Source: CAZBUB01 sp964494985
Lineage (GTDB): Bacteria > Desulfobacterota > Desulfovibrionia > Desulfovibrionales > Desulfothermaceae
DNA length: 64,000 nucleotides
Direction: 5' to 3'
Assembly: GCA_964494985.1 (NCBI GenBank)
Contig: CAZBUB010000002.1
Coordinates: 62,001-126,000 of the forward strand
The notes beneath the pieces were generated by a model, which worked only from the letters and a program-made list of their open reading frames with translations, searched no databases and was not told where the DNA came from. Position 1 is the stretch's first letter. The number at the start of each line of letters is the position of its first letter. The position numbers were made by a program, and so were the translations under genes. This document shows, one piece after another, positions 53,732 through 63,086 of this stretch.

Positions 53732-54829
53732 TCATTCGGGCAGCAAGCTCCTACTCAAATTCACAATAAAATCCTGGACATTGGTCACCACTGCCACGGT
53801 CTGGGTAGAGCCCCGGTTGGCCAGCTTGTCCACGCTGAACTCAGAAATATCCACAATGTAGAAATAAACCGGCCGCACCCTGCCTTCAGGCAGAATCTTG
53901 TAGCTGGGGGTCATATTGCCCACGGCAATGGAATGCAGCTGGGTGGCCATAGCAATCACTGTGCTGGCCTTTCTGACCTGCAGACGCATGGCATCCTGGG
54001 CTGCATACACATCAGCAATCACTTCAGGCAAAGGCCCATCATCCCGGATGGATCCTGCCAGCACATAGGGTATGCCTTGTTCTTCACAGGTGTACATAAT
54101 GCCTTCCTTGATGTCCTTCTTGCTGATAGTCTCCCGTATGCTGCCATAGCTGCGGACCATATTCAGAACATCCAGATGATGGTAGTGTCCATGCGCGACA
54201 GGCGCTAGGGTATAAATATCCTGCCCAAGCCCTGTCTGAAATATAGCCGCCTCCAGATCATGGGTGGCTAGGGCATTGCCTGCCAATAGCGCATGACAGA
54301 ATCCAGCCCGGATCAGGCCCTGCATGGCTTCCCTGCTGTCCTTGTCAAAGGCCACTGCAGGACCCAGAACCCAGACTATATAGCCTTGCTCCCGCTCATG
54401 GCGCAGGATTTCGTATAAGTCGTCATAACTTCTGGAAAAAGATGTTTCCCTGGTACCCCGGCTGCGAAAGGAAAACTTGTCCGCACTGCTTTCCCTGGCC
54501 CAGGCAAAGCCTTGGGTATGTACAAATACCCCCTGCTCCCCATTTTCTGTACGCCCCAATACAACCTGGTCCCCCTTCTTGAGCCGCCTGGGCTCGACTA
54601 CATCCAGCTCTTTCCCGCGCAGCACAAGAACACAGTCCATACGGCTCTCCTGAGCCAGAATCCAGCCCTCCTGGCCTAAACAGACATACTCTGGATAGTT
54701 GGAAGTGGCATGGAAATCATCAGGAGCCAAGCCGTCCTCAGGGGCTGGCCTGGTCCGGGCAGCAGGCATATGGCTCAAGGGCGGCTGACTGAAATCCGGG
54801 GCTCGGTATTCTGGCAAATGAAAAGCCAT
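53732..54829 (-). CDS. ornithine cyclodeaminase-like protein (LOR/SDH, TIGR00300 type)
   Basis: 365 residues. Residues ~150-360 carry the conserved core of the LOR/SDH family: LLAGNALATHDLEAAIF (~181-197), VAHGHYHHLDVLN (~211-223), LAGSIRDDGPLPEVIADVYA (~257-276), MATQLHSIAVGNMTPS and LANRGSTQTVAVVTNV. Characterised members (archaeal ornithine cyclodeaminase; C-terminal domain of the cyanobacterial arginine-catabolic enzyme AgrE/ArgZ) convert ornithine to proline plus ammonia. Residues ~40-130 are the small LOR domain. It lacks the arginine dihydrolase domain of AgrE. It follows cphA by 27 bases with AAAGGAG before ATG 54829, so it is co-transcribed with cyanophycin synthetase. Confidence 0.85.
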   Translation of the reverse strand: MAFHLPEYRAPDFSQPPLSHMPAARTRPAPEDGLAPDDFHATSNYPEYVCLGQEGWILAQESRMDCVLVLRGKELDVVEPRRLKKGDQVVLGRTENGEQGVFVHTQGFAWARESSADKFSFRSRGTRETSFSRSYDDLYEILRHEREQGYIVWVLGPAVAFDKDSREAMQGLIRAGFCHALLAGNALATHDLEAAIFQTGLGQDIYTLAPVAHGHYHHLDVLNMVRSYGSIRETISKKDIKEGIMYTCEEQGIPYVLAGSIRDDGPLPEVIADVYAAQDAMRLQVRKASTVIAMATQLHSIAVGNMTPSYKILPEGRVRPVYFYIVDISEFSVDKLANRGSTQTVAVVTNVQDFIVNLSRSLLPE

Positions 54830-54856
54830 GATCTTGGCTCCTTTTTATTTGCAACA

Positions 54857-57520
54857 TCACAAATTAGCCTGGCTTATGCTGGGGATATCCTCCCTGGCTA
54901 GATCCAAATCCAGCTCCTGCTCTTTCAAGGCCTTGATCCTGGCAGTCATGGCCTCGATCCTGCCTGTAAAAATACAGATGATGGAGTCCTGCCTGGCTGT
55001 TTGCAGGGCCTGTTCCACAGCCTGATCCTCGTCCAAGATAACCTCTACCAGGGCACTTTTAAGATTGCTCCTGGCCCCGGCCAGGATCAGGTCCATAACC
55101 TCCTGACTGTCCCTGCCCCGGGCGTACTCCTCATCCTTCCAGACTATAACTTGCTGAAAGTATTCAGCAGCTGTCCTGCCGTAATCCTGCAGGTCCTCAT
55201 CCCTTCTGTCCCCAGTGCCTGCCAAAATAGCCACACTCCAGGATCCGCCCAAAGAGGCCACAAACTTACCCATAGCCTCCATGCTGGATGGATTATGGGC
55301 ATAGTCAATGAGCACCTTGAATCTCTCCAACTCAAAGACATTCATCCTTCCGGGCAATTGTGCAGATGAAGGCGCGAAGGTCTGCAGCCCGAGACGAATC
55401 TCTTCCACCTGCACACCCTGCACATATGCAGCCAAACATGCAGCCAGGACGTTCTGGATCTGAAAGGCTGCCTTGCCAAAATAGGTCAGAGGGATGTTGA
55501 TGACCCTGTCCACCTGCATAGCCCATTCCCCTTTACGCAGAATGATATTTCCATCTTCATACAGGGCCACGATCCCCCCTGCTGCACAGTGCTTCCTTAT
55601 GCTGGGATTTTGGGCATCCATGCTGAACAGGGCCACATAGCAGGGCACATTCTCCTGCATGGAGCTGACATGGATATCGTCAGCATTCAGCACAGCATAT
55701 CCGTCTGGTTGCACATTTTCCGCCACCAATGATTTGAGACGGGTTAGTTGCTCCAGGGTATGAATGCCACTCAAACCTAGATGATCCGAAGCCACATTGG
55801 TCACCACTCCCACATTGCTCAGGTCATAGCCCAGGCCCGCACGCATCATCCCGCCCCTGGCAGTCTCAAACACCGCATAGTCCACTGTGGGATCCCGCAG
55901 CACAAACCTGGCGCTTTCAGGGCCGGAACAGTCCCCTTTATACAACAGGCGATTCTGGATATAAATGCCATCTGTGGTGGTATAGCCCACCTTTTTCCCG
56001 CTTAGCTGCATGATATGTGCAATCAGCCTGATAGTGGTGGTCTTGCCGTTAGTGCCGGTCACAGAAATAATTGGGATCCGTCCTGGATGCGCTGCTGGGA
56101 AGAGCATATCCAACACTGGCTTAGCCACATTCCTGGGCTGGCCCAGGGTTGGTGAAAGATGCATGCGAAACCCCGGGGCTCCGTTGACTTCAATAATAGC
56201 CCCTTGATTTTCATGAATAGGCTCGCTCAGGCTGGGAGCTATAACGTCTATGCCGCATATATCCAGATCAATGATCCTGGCCACCCGCTCAGCCATGAAC
56301 ACATTATAGGAATGCACCATATCTGTGACATCCTCTGAAACCCCTCCGGTGCTAAGATTGGCTGTGGTCTTCAGGTATAGTATCCTGCCCTCTGGCAGGA
56401 CTGAGTCCAGGCCCAGGCCCTCCTGCTGCAGCATGCGCCTGGTCATGTCATCTACAGTGATTTCTGTGAGCATCTTTTCGTGTCCAAACCCCCGGCGGGG
56501 ATCCTGATTGACCTCCTGGATCAATTCCTGGATGGTGGAGGTGCCGTTGCCTATCACATGGGCTGGAGTGCGCTTGGCAGCAGCCACAAAATTATAATGA
56601 ATAACCAGAAGCCTATAATCCGCTCCAGTTATGCACCTCTCCACCAATACCTTCTGGGAATGTTTCCTGGCAGCCTTGAAAGCCACCCTGGCTTCTTCTG
56701 TGCTGCAGACATTGATGCTGGCCCCTTGGCCTTGATGTCCATCCACCGGCTTGATTACCACCGGAAAATCAAGCCTGGACAAAGCCTTCTGCAAAGCCTT
56801 GAGACTTGTAACCACAAATCCGGAAGGGACAGGGCAGCCATTGTTATAGAGCATGTTTTTGGTTTCTTCCTTGTCATAAGCAATCTCCAGTCCTATGCTG
56901 CTGGTTTTGCCTGTCACAGTAGCCTGTATCCGCTGCTGATGCTTGCCCCAGCCCAATTGCACCAAGGAGTACTGGTTAAGACGCAAAATCGGTATCTGCC
57001 TTTTTCCAGCCTCATCTACTATTGAAGCTGTACTAGGACCAAATCTCTCTTCCTCCCGAATCTGCCTTAGCTTTTGGATGTCCTGTTGCAAATCATAGCT
57101 CTGGCCTGCAATCATGGCCTCTACAATGGCAAAAGCAGCTTTTGCTGCATAATAACCAGCCCGTTCCTGCTCATATGCAAAAACCACATTGTAAACTCCA
57201 AGCTCTCCTGCTGATTCACAACGGCCAAACCCGCATTGCATGCCAGCTAGAATCTGCAACTCCAAGGCAACATGCTCCATAACATGCCCCATCCAGGTAC
57301 CTTCCTGCAGTCTTTCCAGGAACCCTCCTGTATATCCCCTGGAACATCTATGCTCGACAAGGGAAGGTATCAGTTCCTGCAGTCTTTCAGGAAAGCCCTG
57401 GATCAGATTTGATGGATATTCCTCCATCTCTTCCAGATCAACACGCATCACAATCAGATGATGCCTCCAGTTGGACCAGTAGTTTGGACCCCTTAAGGCC
57501 CTGATATCCAAAATTTTCAT
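54857..57520 (-). CDS. cphA: cyanophycin synthetase
   Basis: Makes the arginine-aspartate storage polymer cyanophycin from Asp, Arg and ATP. 887 residues, full length for CphA1. N-terminal domain (~1-160) with HVMEHVALELQ around residues 79-88, the region proposed to trim polymer into primers. ATP-grasp domain (~200-480) with FPVVIKPVDGHQGQGASINV and GAIIEVNGAPGFRMHLSP. Mur-ligase-like domain (~485-880) with P-loop GTNGKTTT at 489-496, FETARGGMMRAGLGYD and PGRMNVFELERFKVLIDYAH. All three active-site regions look complete. AAAGG lies seven bases before ATG 57520. Divergent from cphB across a 137-base gap. Confidence 0.96.
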   Translation of the reverse strand: MKILDIRALRGPNYWSNWRHHLIVMRVDLEEMEEYPSNLIQGFPERLQELIPSLVEHRCSRGYTGGFLERLQEGTWMGHVMEHVALELQILAGMQCGFGRCESAGELGVYNVVFAYEQERAGYYAAKAAFAIVEAMIAGQSYDLQQDIQKLRQIREEERFGPSTASIVDEAGKRQIPILRLNQYSLVQLGWGKHQQRIQATVTGKTSSIGLEIAYDKEETKNMLYNNGCPVPSGFVVTSLKALQKALSRLDFPVVIKPVDGHQGQGASINVCSTEEARVAFKAARKHSQKVLVERCITGADYRLLVIHYNFVAAAKRTPAHVIGNGTSTIQELIQEVNQDPRRGFGHEKMLTEITVDDMTRRMLQQEGLGLDSVLPEGRILYLKTTANLSTGGVSEDVTDMVHSYNVFMAERVARIIDLDICGIDVIAPSLSEPIHENQGAIIEVNGAPGFRMHLSPTLGQPRNVAKPVLDMLFPAAHPGRIPIISVTGTNGKTTTIRLIAHIMQLSGKKVGYTTTDGIYIQNRLLYKGDCSGPESARFVLRDPTVDYAVFETARGGMMRAGLGYDLSNVGVVTNVASDHLGLSGIHTLEQLTRLKSLVAENVQPDGYAVLNADDIHVSSMQENVPCYVALFSMDAQNPSIRKHCAAGGIVALYEDGNIILRKGEWAMQVDRVINIPLTYFGKAAFQIQNVLAACLAAYVQGVQVEEIRLGLQTFAPSSAQLPGRMNVFELERFKVLIDYAHNPSSMEAMGKFVASLGGSWSVAILAGTGDRRDEDLQDYGRTAAEYFQQVIVWKDEEYARGRDSQEVMDLILAGARSNLKSALVEVILDEDQAVEQALQTARQDSIICIFTGRIEAMTARIKALKEQELDLDLAREDIPSISQANL

Positions 57521-57623
57521 AACTGCCTTTAGTTCTTCGAACCTATTAATTTTGTTGCCTAAAGTTGATTTAACAAAACAAAAAATTCAGCAGCAAAGTT
57601 GCAATAAACCCTACCATTTCTCC

Positions 57624-57651
57624 TTGCACTCTTCCAGGGAAGGATTATAAT
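57624..57651 (+). promoter_or_regulatory. putative promoter placing cphB on a leaderless mRNA
   Basis: TTGCAC (57624-57629), 16-base spacer, TATAAT (57646-57651). The cphB ATG begins at 57658, about where transcription should start, and the only Shine-Dalgarno-like word (AAGGA) overlaps the spacer. Confidence 0.5.
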
Positions 57652-57657
57652 CAACTC

Positions 57658-58521
57658 ATGAAAAAAACAAAAGGAATTTTAATTATTATCGGCGGGGATC
57701 TTTCCCTGCCCCCGGACATAGAAGATGTAGAGAACAACTCAGTTGCAGACATTGCTGCTTCAGAGGGCCAGATCCTGCATAAATTCTGCGGGCTGCTGGC
57801 AGGGAACGATTCCCGCATCGAGGTCATCCCTACTGCCTCCAATGTCCCGGAAGAGATCAGCCAGCGCTACAGCCAGGCCTTCCAAAATCTGGGGTTTGCG
57901 AATGTGGGCATCCTGGATATCAGAAACCGGGAACAAGCTCAGAGTCAGGAGACAATCAGCCGTGTACAAGAAGCTGCTGGCTTTTTGTTCACCGGTGGAG
58001 ATCAGTTGCGTCTCACTACAATCCTGGGCGGCACGGATTTCTTGTACGTCTTGCATGAACGGTATTCCCGGGAGCCTGTCCTCTTGGCAGGCACCAGCGC
58101 CGGAGCCATGGCCATGTCAGATACCATGATCTATGAAGGCAGCAGTTTCGAGGCCTTGAAAAAAGGTGGAGTCAAGTTCTGCAGCGGCTTCGGCTTCCTG
58201 GATAAGGTCATCATTGACACCCATTTCGTTAAGCGGGGCCGGATAGGCAGGCTGTTTCAGGCTGTGGCCAGCAATCCCGGCTCCCTGGGCATTGGCCTGG
58301 GTGAAGATACAGGCCTGCTCATCATGCAGGGCAACATCCAGGAAGCCATTGGCTCTGGTCTGATCATCATCGTGGACGGCTCCAGCATCAAACACACCAA
58401 CATGGCCTCCATCAACGAAGGAGAGCTGATATCGATTGAGAATCTAAGCGTACATGTCATGGTTCCTGGGGATAAATTTCTCTTGTTTGAGCGCAAGTTC
58501 CTGCCTGCCCAGGTTACTTGA
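57658..58521 (+). CDS. cphB: cyanophycinase
   Basis: Serine peptidase of the S51/peptidase-E type that cuts cyanophycin into beta-Asp-Arg dipeptides. 287 residues, no signal peptide, so intracellular. GILIIIGG at the start; the nucleophile is Ser148 in the elbow LAGTSAGAMAMSD; Gln116 in FTGGDQLRL and His189 in IIDTHFVKRGRIGRL match the catalytic set. The loop after IIGG (residues 14-30) is unusual in sequence. The start is fixed by the conserved N terminus although no well-spaced ribosome site exists. The ATP-grasp gene follows 38 bases downstream. Confidence 0.95.
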   Translation: MKKTKGILIIIGGDLSLPPDIEDVENNSVADIAASEGQILHKFCGLLAGNDSRIEVIPTASNVPEEISQRYSQAFQNLGFANVGILDIRNREQAQSQETISRVQEAAGFLFTGGDQLRLTTILGGTDFLYVLHERYSREPVLLAGTSAGAMAMSDTMIYEGSSFEALKKGGVKFCSGFGFLDKVIIDTHFVKRGRIGRLFQAVASNPGSLGIGLGEDTGLLIMQGNIQEAIGSGLIIIVDGSSIKHTNMASINEGELISIENLSVHVMVPGDKFLLFERKFLPAQVT

Positions 58522-58559
58522 TCCTGATCTCTTCTAAAAACTAACCATAAGGCACTATT

Positions 58560-59993
58560 ATGCAAAAAAAAAACGTTTTCGTCATCGGCCTGGATGATTT
58601 CAATCTGCAAATGATCCAAAAAGCCAGGAATGCTGAAAACTGCAACTTTATTGGACTGCTGGACATCCACTATCTGATAGATAGCGGGCAATATCGATTG
58701 AGCGACATGCTGAAGCTGGCTGAAAAGCAGCTGCGTGAATTTCAGGGCAGCATTGACGCTATTGTGGGCTACACTGATTTCCCAGTCAGCACCATGGTCC
58801 CAATCCTCTGCTCTCGCTTCCAGGTCCCAGGACCTTCACTGGAAAGCGTCCTGAAATCTGAGCACAAGTACTGGAGCCGAGTAGAACAGAAAAAAGCCAT
58901 CCCTGAACATATCCCGGAGTTCGTCAAGTTCGATCCATTCCATGCCCAAGCCCTGCAACAGATTGCTTTGGAGTTTCCATTCTGGATCAAACCCATAAAA
59001 TCCACTGCCTCCCAGCTGGGATTTCGGATCAACAACAAAAAGGAATTTCAGCGGGCAATCAAAATCCTGCGGGAAAAGATAGGACTGTTCAAACCATTTG
59101 ATTATTTGCTGGACTTGGTACAATTGCCAGAAGAAATTGCCCGAGTGAACAGCTCCTACTGTGTGGCTGAGCAGATCATCTCCGGCAGGCAATGCACACT
59201 GGAAGGCTATGTGCACCAGGGCAAAGTCCAAACCTATGGCATTATCGACTCCATCCGGGAGCCCAACCGGACCACATTTGCCCGCTACCAATACCCTTCT
59301 AGACTGCCCAGGCAGATCCAGAAAGAGATGGCCAAAATCACAGAAAAAGTCATGCTCCAGATCGGATTCGACCAATCTGCATTCAATGTGGAATTCTTCT
59401 GGAATGAAAAACAGAACAAGATCTGGTTCTTGGAGATCAACACCCGTATCCCCCAGTCCCACAGCGATCTCTTCCAAAAAGTGGACGGGGTCTCCAATCA
59501 CCAGGTCATGCTGGACGTAGCCCTGAACCAGGATCCCTGGTTCCCCAAACGCCAGGGCAAATACCGGGTGGCAGGCAAATTCTTTGTGCGGGAATATCAG
59601 GACAAGCTTATCACCAGCACGCCTACCAGGGAAGACCTGGAGGATCTTAGCAGGGAGCTGCCTGGCACCCTGGTGGATGTGCAGGGCAAAATAGGCATGA
59701 AACTCTCGGAAATCCCTGAGCAGGACAGCTATAGCTATGCCACCGCATTTGTCTACCTGGGAGCCGACTCCCAAAAGGAGCTGCTGGAAAAGTTTCAGAA
59801 GTGCCGCAAGATGCTCAAATTCCAGTACCAGGACCTGACCATCCCTGCGGTCTCCCCGGAAAAGGTGCAGCAGAAGCTTCCAGATTCTGAAGCCCAGGTA
59901 GCCATACAGGTCCTGACTTCACCTATGACACTGCCTATTCAGGAAGATCTTTCCCCAAAACAGGGAGGAGTACAGGACATGGTCAAGCCTTAG
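58560..59993 (+). CDS. ATP-grasp carboxylate ligase, cyanophycin-associated (copy 1)
   Basis: 477 residues; I do not know a named member. N-terminal ~100 residues form a Rossmann-like preATP-grasp domain (KKNVFVIGLDDFNLQMIQKA). The ATP-grasp core has Lys144 in FPFWIKPIKST, Glu204 in VAEQIISGRQCTLEGYV, and the metal site Glu278 (FNVEFFW) and Glu292/Asn294 (FLEINTRIPQSH). This resembles biotin-carboxylase-like and L-amino-acid-ligase enzymes that join a carboxylate to an amine through an acyl phosphate. A C-terminal domain (~330-430) includes EQDSYSYATAFVYLGADSQK. No biotinyl partner is near. Downstream of cphB (38 bases, AAGG before ATG). Its 3' end overlaps iaaA by 11 bases. Paralogue of the gene at 63087. 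Confidence 0.85.
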   Translation: MQKKNVFVIGLDDFNLQMIQKARNAENCNFIGLLDIHYLIDSGQYRLSDMLKLAEKQLREFQGSIDAIVGYTDFPVSTMVPILCSRFQVPGPSLESVLKSEHKYWSRVEQKKAIPEHIPEFVKFDPFHAQALQQIALEFPFWIKPIKSTASQLGFRINNKKEFQRAIKILREKIGLFKPFDYLLDLVQLPEEIARVNSSYCVAEQIISGRQCTLEGYVHQGKVQTYGIIDSIREPNRTTFARYQYPSRLPRQIQKEMAKITEKVMLQIGFDQSAFNVEFFWNEKQNKIWFLEINTRIPQSHSDLFQKVDGVSNHQVMLDVALNQDPWFPKRQGKYRVAGKFFVREYQDKLITSTPTREDLEDLSRELPGTLVDVQGKIGMKLSEIPEQDSYSYATAFVYLGADSQKELLEKFQKCRKMLKFQYQDLTIPAVSPEKVQQKLPDSEAQVAIQVLTSPMTLPIQEDLSPKQGGVQDMVKP

Positions 59994-60972
59994 CAGCAGG
60001 CCCTGCAGATGCATGACTGCTGCCATCACCTGCTTCTGCAGGGCCGTACATGGCCACCCAGGGCCTATGCCCCTGCCTGAGCAGCCCGCGGTACATGCCC
60101 TGGGTCATAAAAGGCAGGACTGCATGGCCGCTTATATCCACTGCTATCAGACCGCCCAGCCCGCCCATGTTCTGGATATCCTCAAGCACCAGTGCTGCTG
60201 CCTGAGCCAGATTCAAGCCCTGAAACTGCATCAGGGCAGCGACCCTGTGCGCAGCCACCCGGCGCAGGAAATATTCCCCTTCTCCAGTGCAGCTCACTGC
60301 ACAGACAGCATTGTCTGCATAAACACCTGCTCCAATGATTGGGGAATCCCCAACCCGGCCGTACTTCTTATTGGTTGTGCCTCCAGTGGAGCTGCCCGCG
60401 GCCAGTTCACCGTGTTGATCCAGGCAGACCGCACCCACTGTGCCAAGTTTTTTAGAGCCGCCTACTGGATCTTGCTCCTGATGCTCATCCTGCTGCCTGG
60501 CTGCCAGCAGCTCATCCCAACGCCTTTGCTCATAAAAATATTCAGGATCCGCCTGTTCCAGGCCTTGCAAAGCAGCAAACTCTTCAGCACCCCGGCCTGT
60601 CAAAAGCACATGCCTGGAATTTTCCAGAACCAGCCTGGCAGCAGCAACAGGATTCTTGATGCTGCCCACCCCTGCTACAGCCCCGGCTGTCAGGTCTTGG
60701 CCCCGCATGAGGGCAGCATCCATCTCGTTTCTGCCCTCATGACTAAAGACAGATCCCCTGCCGGCATTAAAAAGACTGGAGTCTTCCAGGATCACTATCG
60801 CTGCCTGGACAGCATCCAGGGCTGTCCCACCCGGCTTTAGGATACTGTCTCCTGCATCCAAGCTCTGCTGTAAAACCGCTAGATGAGCCTGCTCTGATTC
60901 AGGGCTGAACCTCTCCGGCCTGATTTCTTCACATCCACCGTGAATGGCTAATACGTAACCCATATCCTGCAC
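59983..60972 (-). CDS. iaaA: isoaspartyl aminopeptidase / plant-type L-asparaginase
   Basis: Ntn-hydrolase that splits beta-aspartyl dipeptides, here most likely the beta-Asp-Arg released by CphB. 329 residues. The proenzyme cuts itself before Thr178 in KKLGTVGAVCLD, which becomes the nucleophile; STGGTTNKKYGRVGDSPIIG and GAGVYADNAVCAVSCTGEGE complete the family signature, and NAGRGSVFSHEGRNEMDAAL lies in the alpha subunit. Start GTG 60972 has AGGGG six bases upstream; ATG 60963 is the alternative. Third gene of the minus-strand run ATP-grasp, CocE, iaaA. Confidence 0.95.
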   Translation of the reverse strand: MQDMGYVLAIHGGCEEIRPERFSPESEQAHLAVLQQSLDAGDSILKPGGTALDAVQAAIVILEDSSLFNAGRGSVFSHEGRNEMDAALMRGQDLTAGAVAGVGSIKNPVAAARLVLENSRHVLLTGRGAEEFAALQGLEQADPEYFYEQRRWDELLAARQQDEHQEQDPVGGSKKLGTVGAVCLDQHGELAAGSSTGGTTNKKYGRVGDSPIIGAGVYADNAVCAVSCTGEGEYFLRRVAAHRVAALMQFQGLNLAQAAALVLEDIQNMGGLGGLIAVDISGHAVLPFMTQGMYRGLLRQGHRPWVAMYGPAEAGDGSSHASAGPAAKA

Positions 60973-60991
60973 TTATTGCCCCTGCCTGGCA

Positions 60992-63013
60992 TCAGACATG
61001 ATCCCTGGGTATCTCGCACAGCCAGTTGCGGGAGAATACCCTCTCTTGACCCTCATATGCGTCAAGCTCAGCGTGCAGCTTGAAATGGGTGGCAGAGGAT
61101 GTGAGCACTGTCCTGGTCCTGGTCTGCACACACCAATTCCCACGCTCAAAACATCTGCACCAAATGGTTTCCCCCCTGGCGGAATCAACGTCGTCGTACT
61201 TAAAGGTATACCATTCCTGACCTTTGCTGCTCACAGTCCAATCAATATCCTGGAAACAGAAAGTGCCTTCGTCCAAGACGACTTCCAGGCTGGATTCCTC
61301 AGCTCCCAGATCCCGTATAACTCGCCATTTGTGTGTCTTGGGCTGCAGCTGCCTGATCATTGGGCCAGGAGCTCCCTCAGCTTCTTTAAAGGGCCGCAGG
61401 CTTTGATCACTCTCTTTGCAAGGCCTCACTGGCAACTGCAAACGACTGGCGCCGGTATGCAGGGTTAGCCGCACAGGCTCAGGCGGCAGCCAGGCCAGGG
61501 GCCAATAAGAGCTGGAGATGGAGACCCGCAGGCGGTGTCCGGCAGCAAAACGTTGGGCAATGTGGTTCAGCTGAATCTGCACTTGGTATACTTTGTCCGG
61601 CTCCAGGGACTCAGGCTCCTGATGGCTTTTATGGTGACACAGATTGAGCAGGCCGTAAGTAATCCTCGTGGCCTTGTCATCCTGAGCCACATCCGAGATC
61701 CGGACCGCAATCATGGCCACAGGCTGGCTGGAAGCCACTTCCAGGTGTAACACTGGGGCACCCAGGATCTCCAAGGCTTCTTCCAGAGGCAGGGTTTCGA
61801 AAATCAGAGCCCCGCCGTCTTCTTCCCGTTGATCATGGGGTAAATCCGGGGGAGCAGCATAGGAGCACCATTTGCCTGCATACAGCCCCACGCTCAAAGG
61901 GGACTGGATACTCATTGAAGCTGCCAAGGTTGGAGCTGCCTGTGCAAGCAGCTGACCTGGATGCAGATAATAGCTGCAATGCTGAATGTCCTTTGCAGGC
62001 CAGGCTTGTTCAGCAACCCAACGCCCGGAGCGTTTATTGTACAAAGTGCTGGGAGGGACACTGTCCTGCATCCAAGCCCGAAGCATGGGCTCCTGCATAA
62101 TATTGGTCTCTTTGCCCCGCAACCAGGTGTCCCACCAGAGCAGGGCCTCCTGCAGAAATCCTATGGCCGGCCCAGGAATACCGAAATGCGGATATTTGTG
62201 GCTCCAGGGGCCGATCAGCCCCTTGCGAGGCACCTGCAGGCCTTGCAAAAGCCTGAACACAGCATTGGTATACCCGTCAGCCCAGCCACTGACAGCCAAA
62301 ACAGGACATTTTATGCGTGAATAATCCTCACATATAGAGCCGTGCTGCCAGTATTCATCCCTGCGCTGGTGCTGCAGCCAATTCTGCAGCCACAGACCAC
62401 TGCCTTCCAGGCGCTCAAGCCACATCTGCTTCCAGCTTTCCCCCACCAAAGCAGGATCCGGGGGACAGGAGTTATAGGCAAACATGATTGAGGCCCAGGA
62501 CAGATTGTCTCCTAGCAGGCAGCCTCCCATATAATGCACATCATCTGCATAGCGATCATCTGTAGAGCAAACCGTGATGATGGCCTTTAGCTCAGGAGGC
62601 TGCAGCGCAGCCACCTGCAAGGCATTGAAACCTCCCCAGGAAATGCCCATCATGCCCACCGAGCCATTGCACCAGGGTTGAGCAGCTATCCAGGCCAGTA
62701 GTTCCAGACAATCATTCTGTTCCTGCTGCAAATACTCGTCTCTGAGCACCCCTTCAGACTCTCCAGCCCCGCGCAGATCCACCCGCAGACAGCCGTAGCC
62801 GTGGCCTGCAAAATAGCCATGGTTCACTGCATCGCTATAGGCTTCAAAATCGCGTTTGCGATAGGGGATGTACTCCAGTATCGCCGGCACAGGGCACTGC
62901 TGGGCAGACTCTGGCAACCAGATCTTGGCAGCCAGGCGCACCCCGTCTGAAAGGGGGATCCAAACGTGCTCAAGTATTTGGACCTTTTCTGGGAACTCAC
63001 TGATAGTCTTCAT
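60992..63013 (-). CDS. CocE/NonD-family serine hydrolase (X-Pro dipeptidyl-peptidase-like)
   Basis: 673 residues, cytoplasmic (no signal peptide). Alpha/beta-hydrolase core ~20-340: YRKRDFEAYSDAVNHGYFAG and GYGCLRVDLRGAGESEGVL are typical S15/CocE segments; the nucleophile is Ser125 in GISWGGFN, Asp246 in SGWADGYTNAV and His272 in GPWSHKYPHFG complete the triad. The C-terminal jelly-roll domain (~390-560) includes GHRLRVSISSSYWPLAWLPP. Residues ~560-673 form an extra beta-rich tail. Family members hydrolyse acyl or aminoacyl esters and amides; the substrate is unknown. It sits between a peptide-ligase-like gene and iaaA (19 bases), so a peptide or amide substrate is the likeliest guess. Confidence 0.88.
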   Translation of the reverse strand: MKTISEFPEKVQILEHVWIPLSDGVRLAAKIWLPESAQQCPVPAILEYIPYRKRDFEAYSDAVNHGYFAGHGYGCLRVDLRGAGESEGVLRDEYLQQEQNDCLELLAWIAAQPWCNGSVGMMGISWGGFNALQVAALQPPELKAIITVCSTDDRYADDVHYMGGCLLGDNLSWASIMFAYNSCPPDPALVGESWKQMWLERLEGSGLWLQNWLQHQRRDEYWQHGSICEDYSRIKCPVLAVSGWADGYTNAVFRLLQGLQVPRKGLIGPWSHKYPHFGIPGPAIGFLQEALLWWDTWLRGKETNIMQEPMLRAWMQDSVPPSTLYNKRSGRWVAEQAWPAKDIQHCSYYLHPGQLLAQAAPTLAASMSIQSPLSVGLYAGKWCSYAAPPDLPHDQREEDGGALIFETLPLEEALEILGAPVLHLEVASSQPVAMIAVRISDVAQDDKATRITYGLLNLCHHKSHQEPESLEPDKVYQVQIQLNHIAQRFAAGHRLRVSISSSYWPLAWLPPEPVRLTLHTGASRLQLPVRPCKESDQSLRPFKEAEGAPGPMIRQLQPKTHKWRVIRDLGAEESSLEVVLDEGTFCFQDIDWTVSSKGQEWYTFKYDDVDSARGETIWCRCFERGNWCVQTRTRTVLTSSATHFKLHAELDAYEGQERVFSRNWLCEIPRDHV

Positions 63014-63086
63014 ATTTTTTCCATTTCAACGGGTTATAGTTAAGGCGTCAATCTAGGCATTTCCCTGTTTTTTAACCCTGCACATG

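Noticed and set aside
58560..59993. Annotation as acetyl-CoA carboxylase biotin carboxylase
   Set aside because: Only the ATP-grasp core is shared; no BCCP or carboxyltransferase gene is near, and the neighbours are cyanophycin genes.
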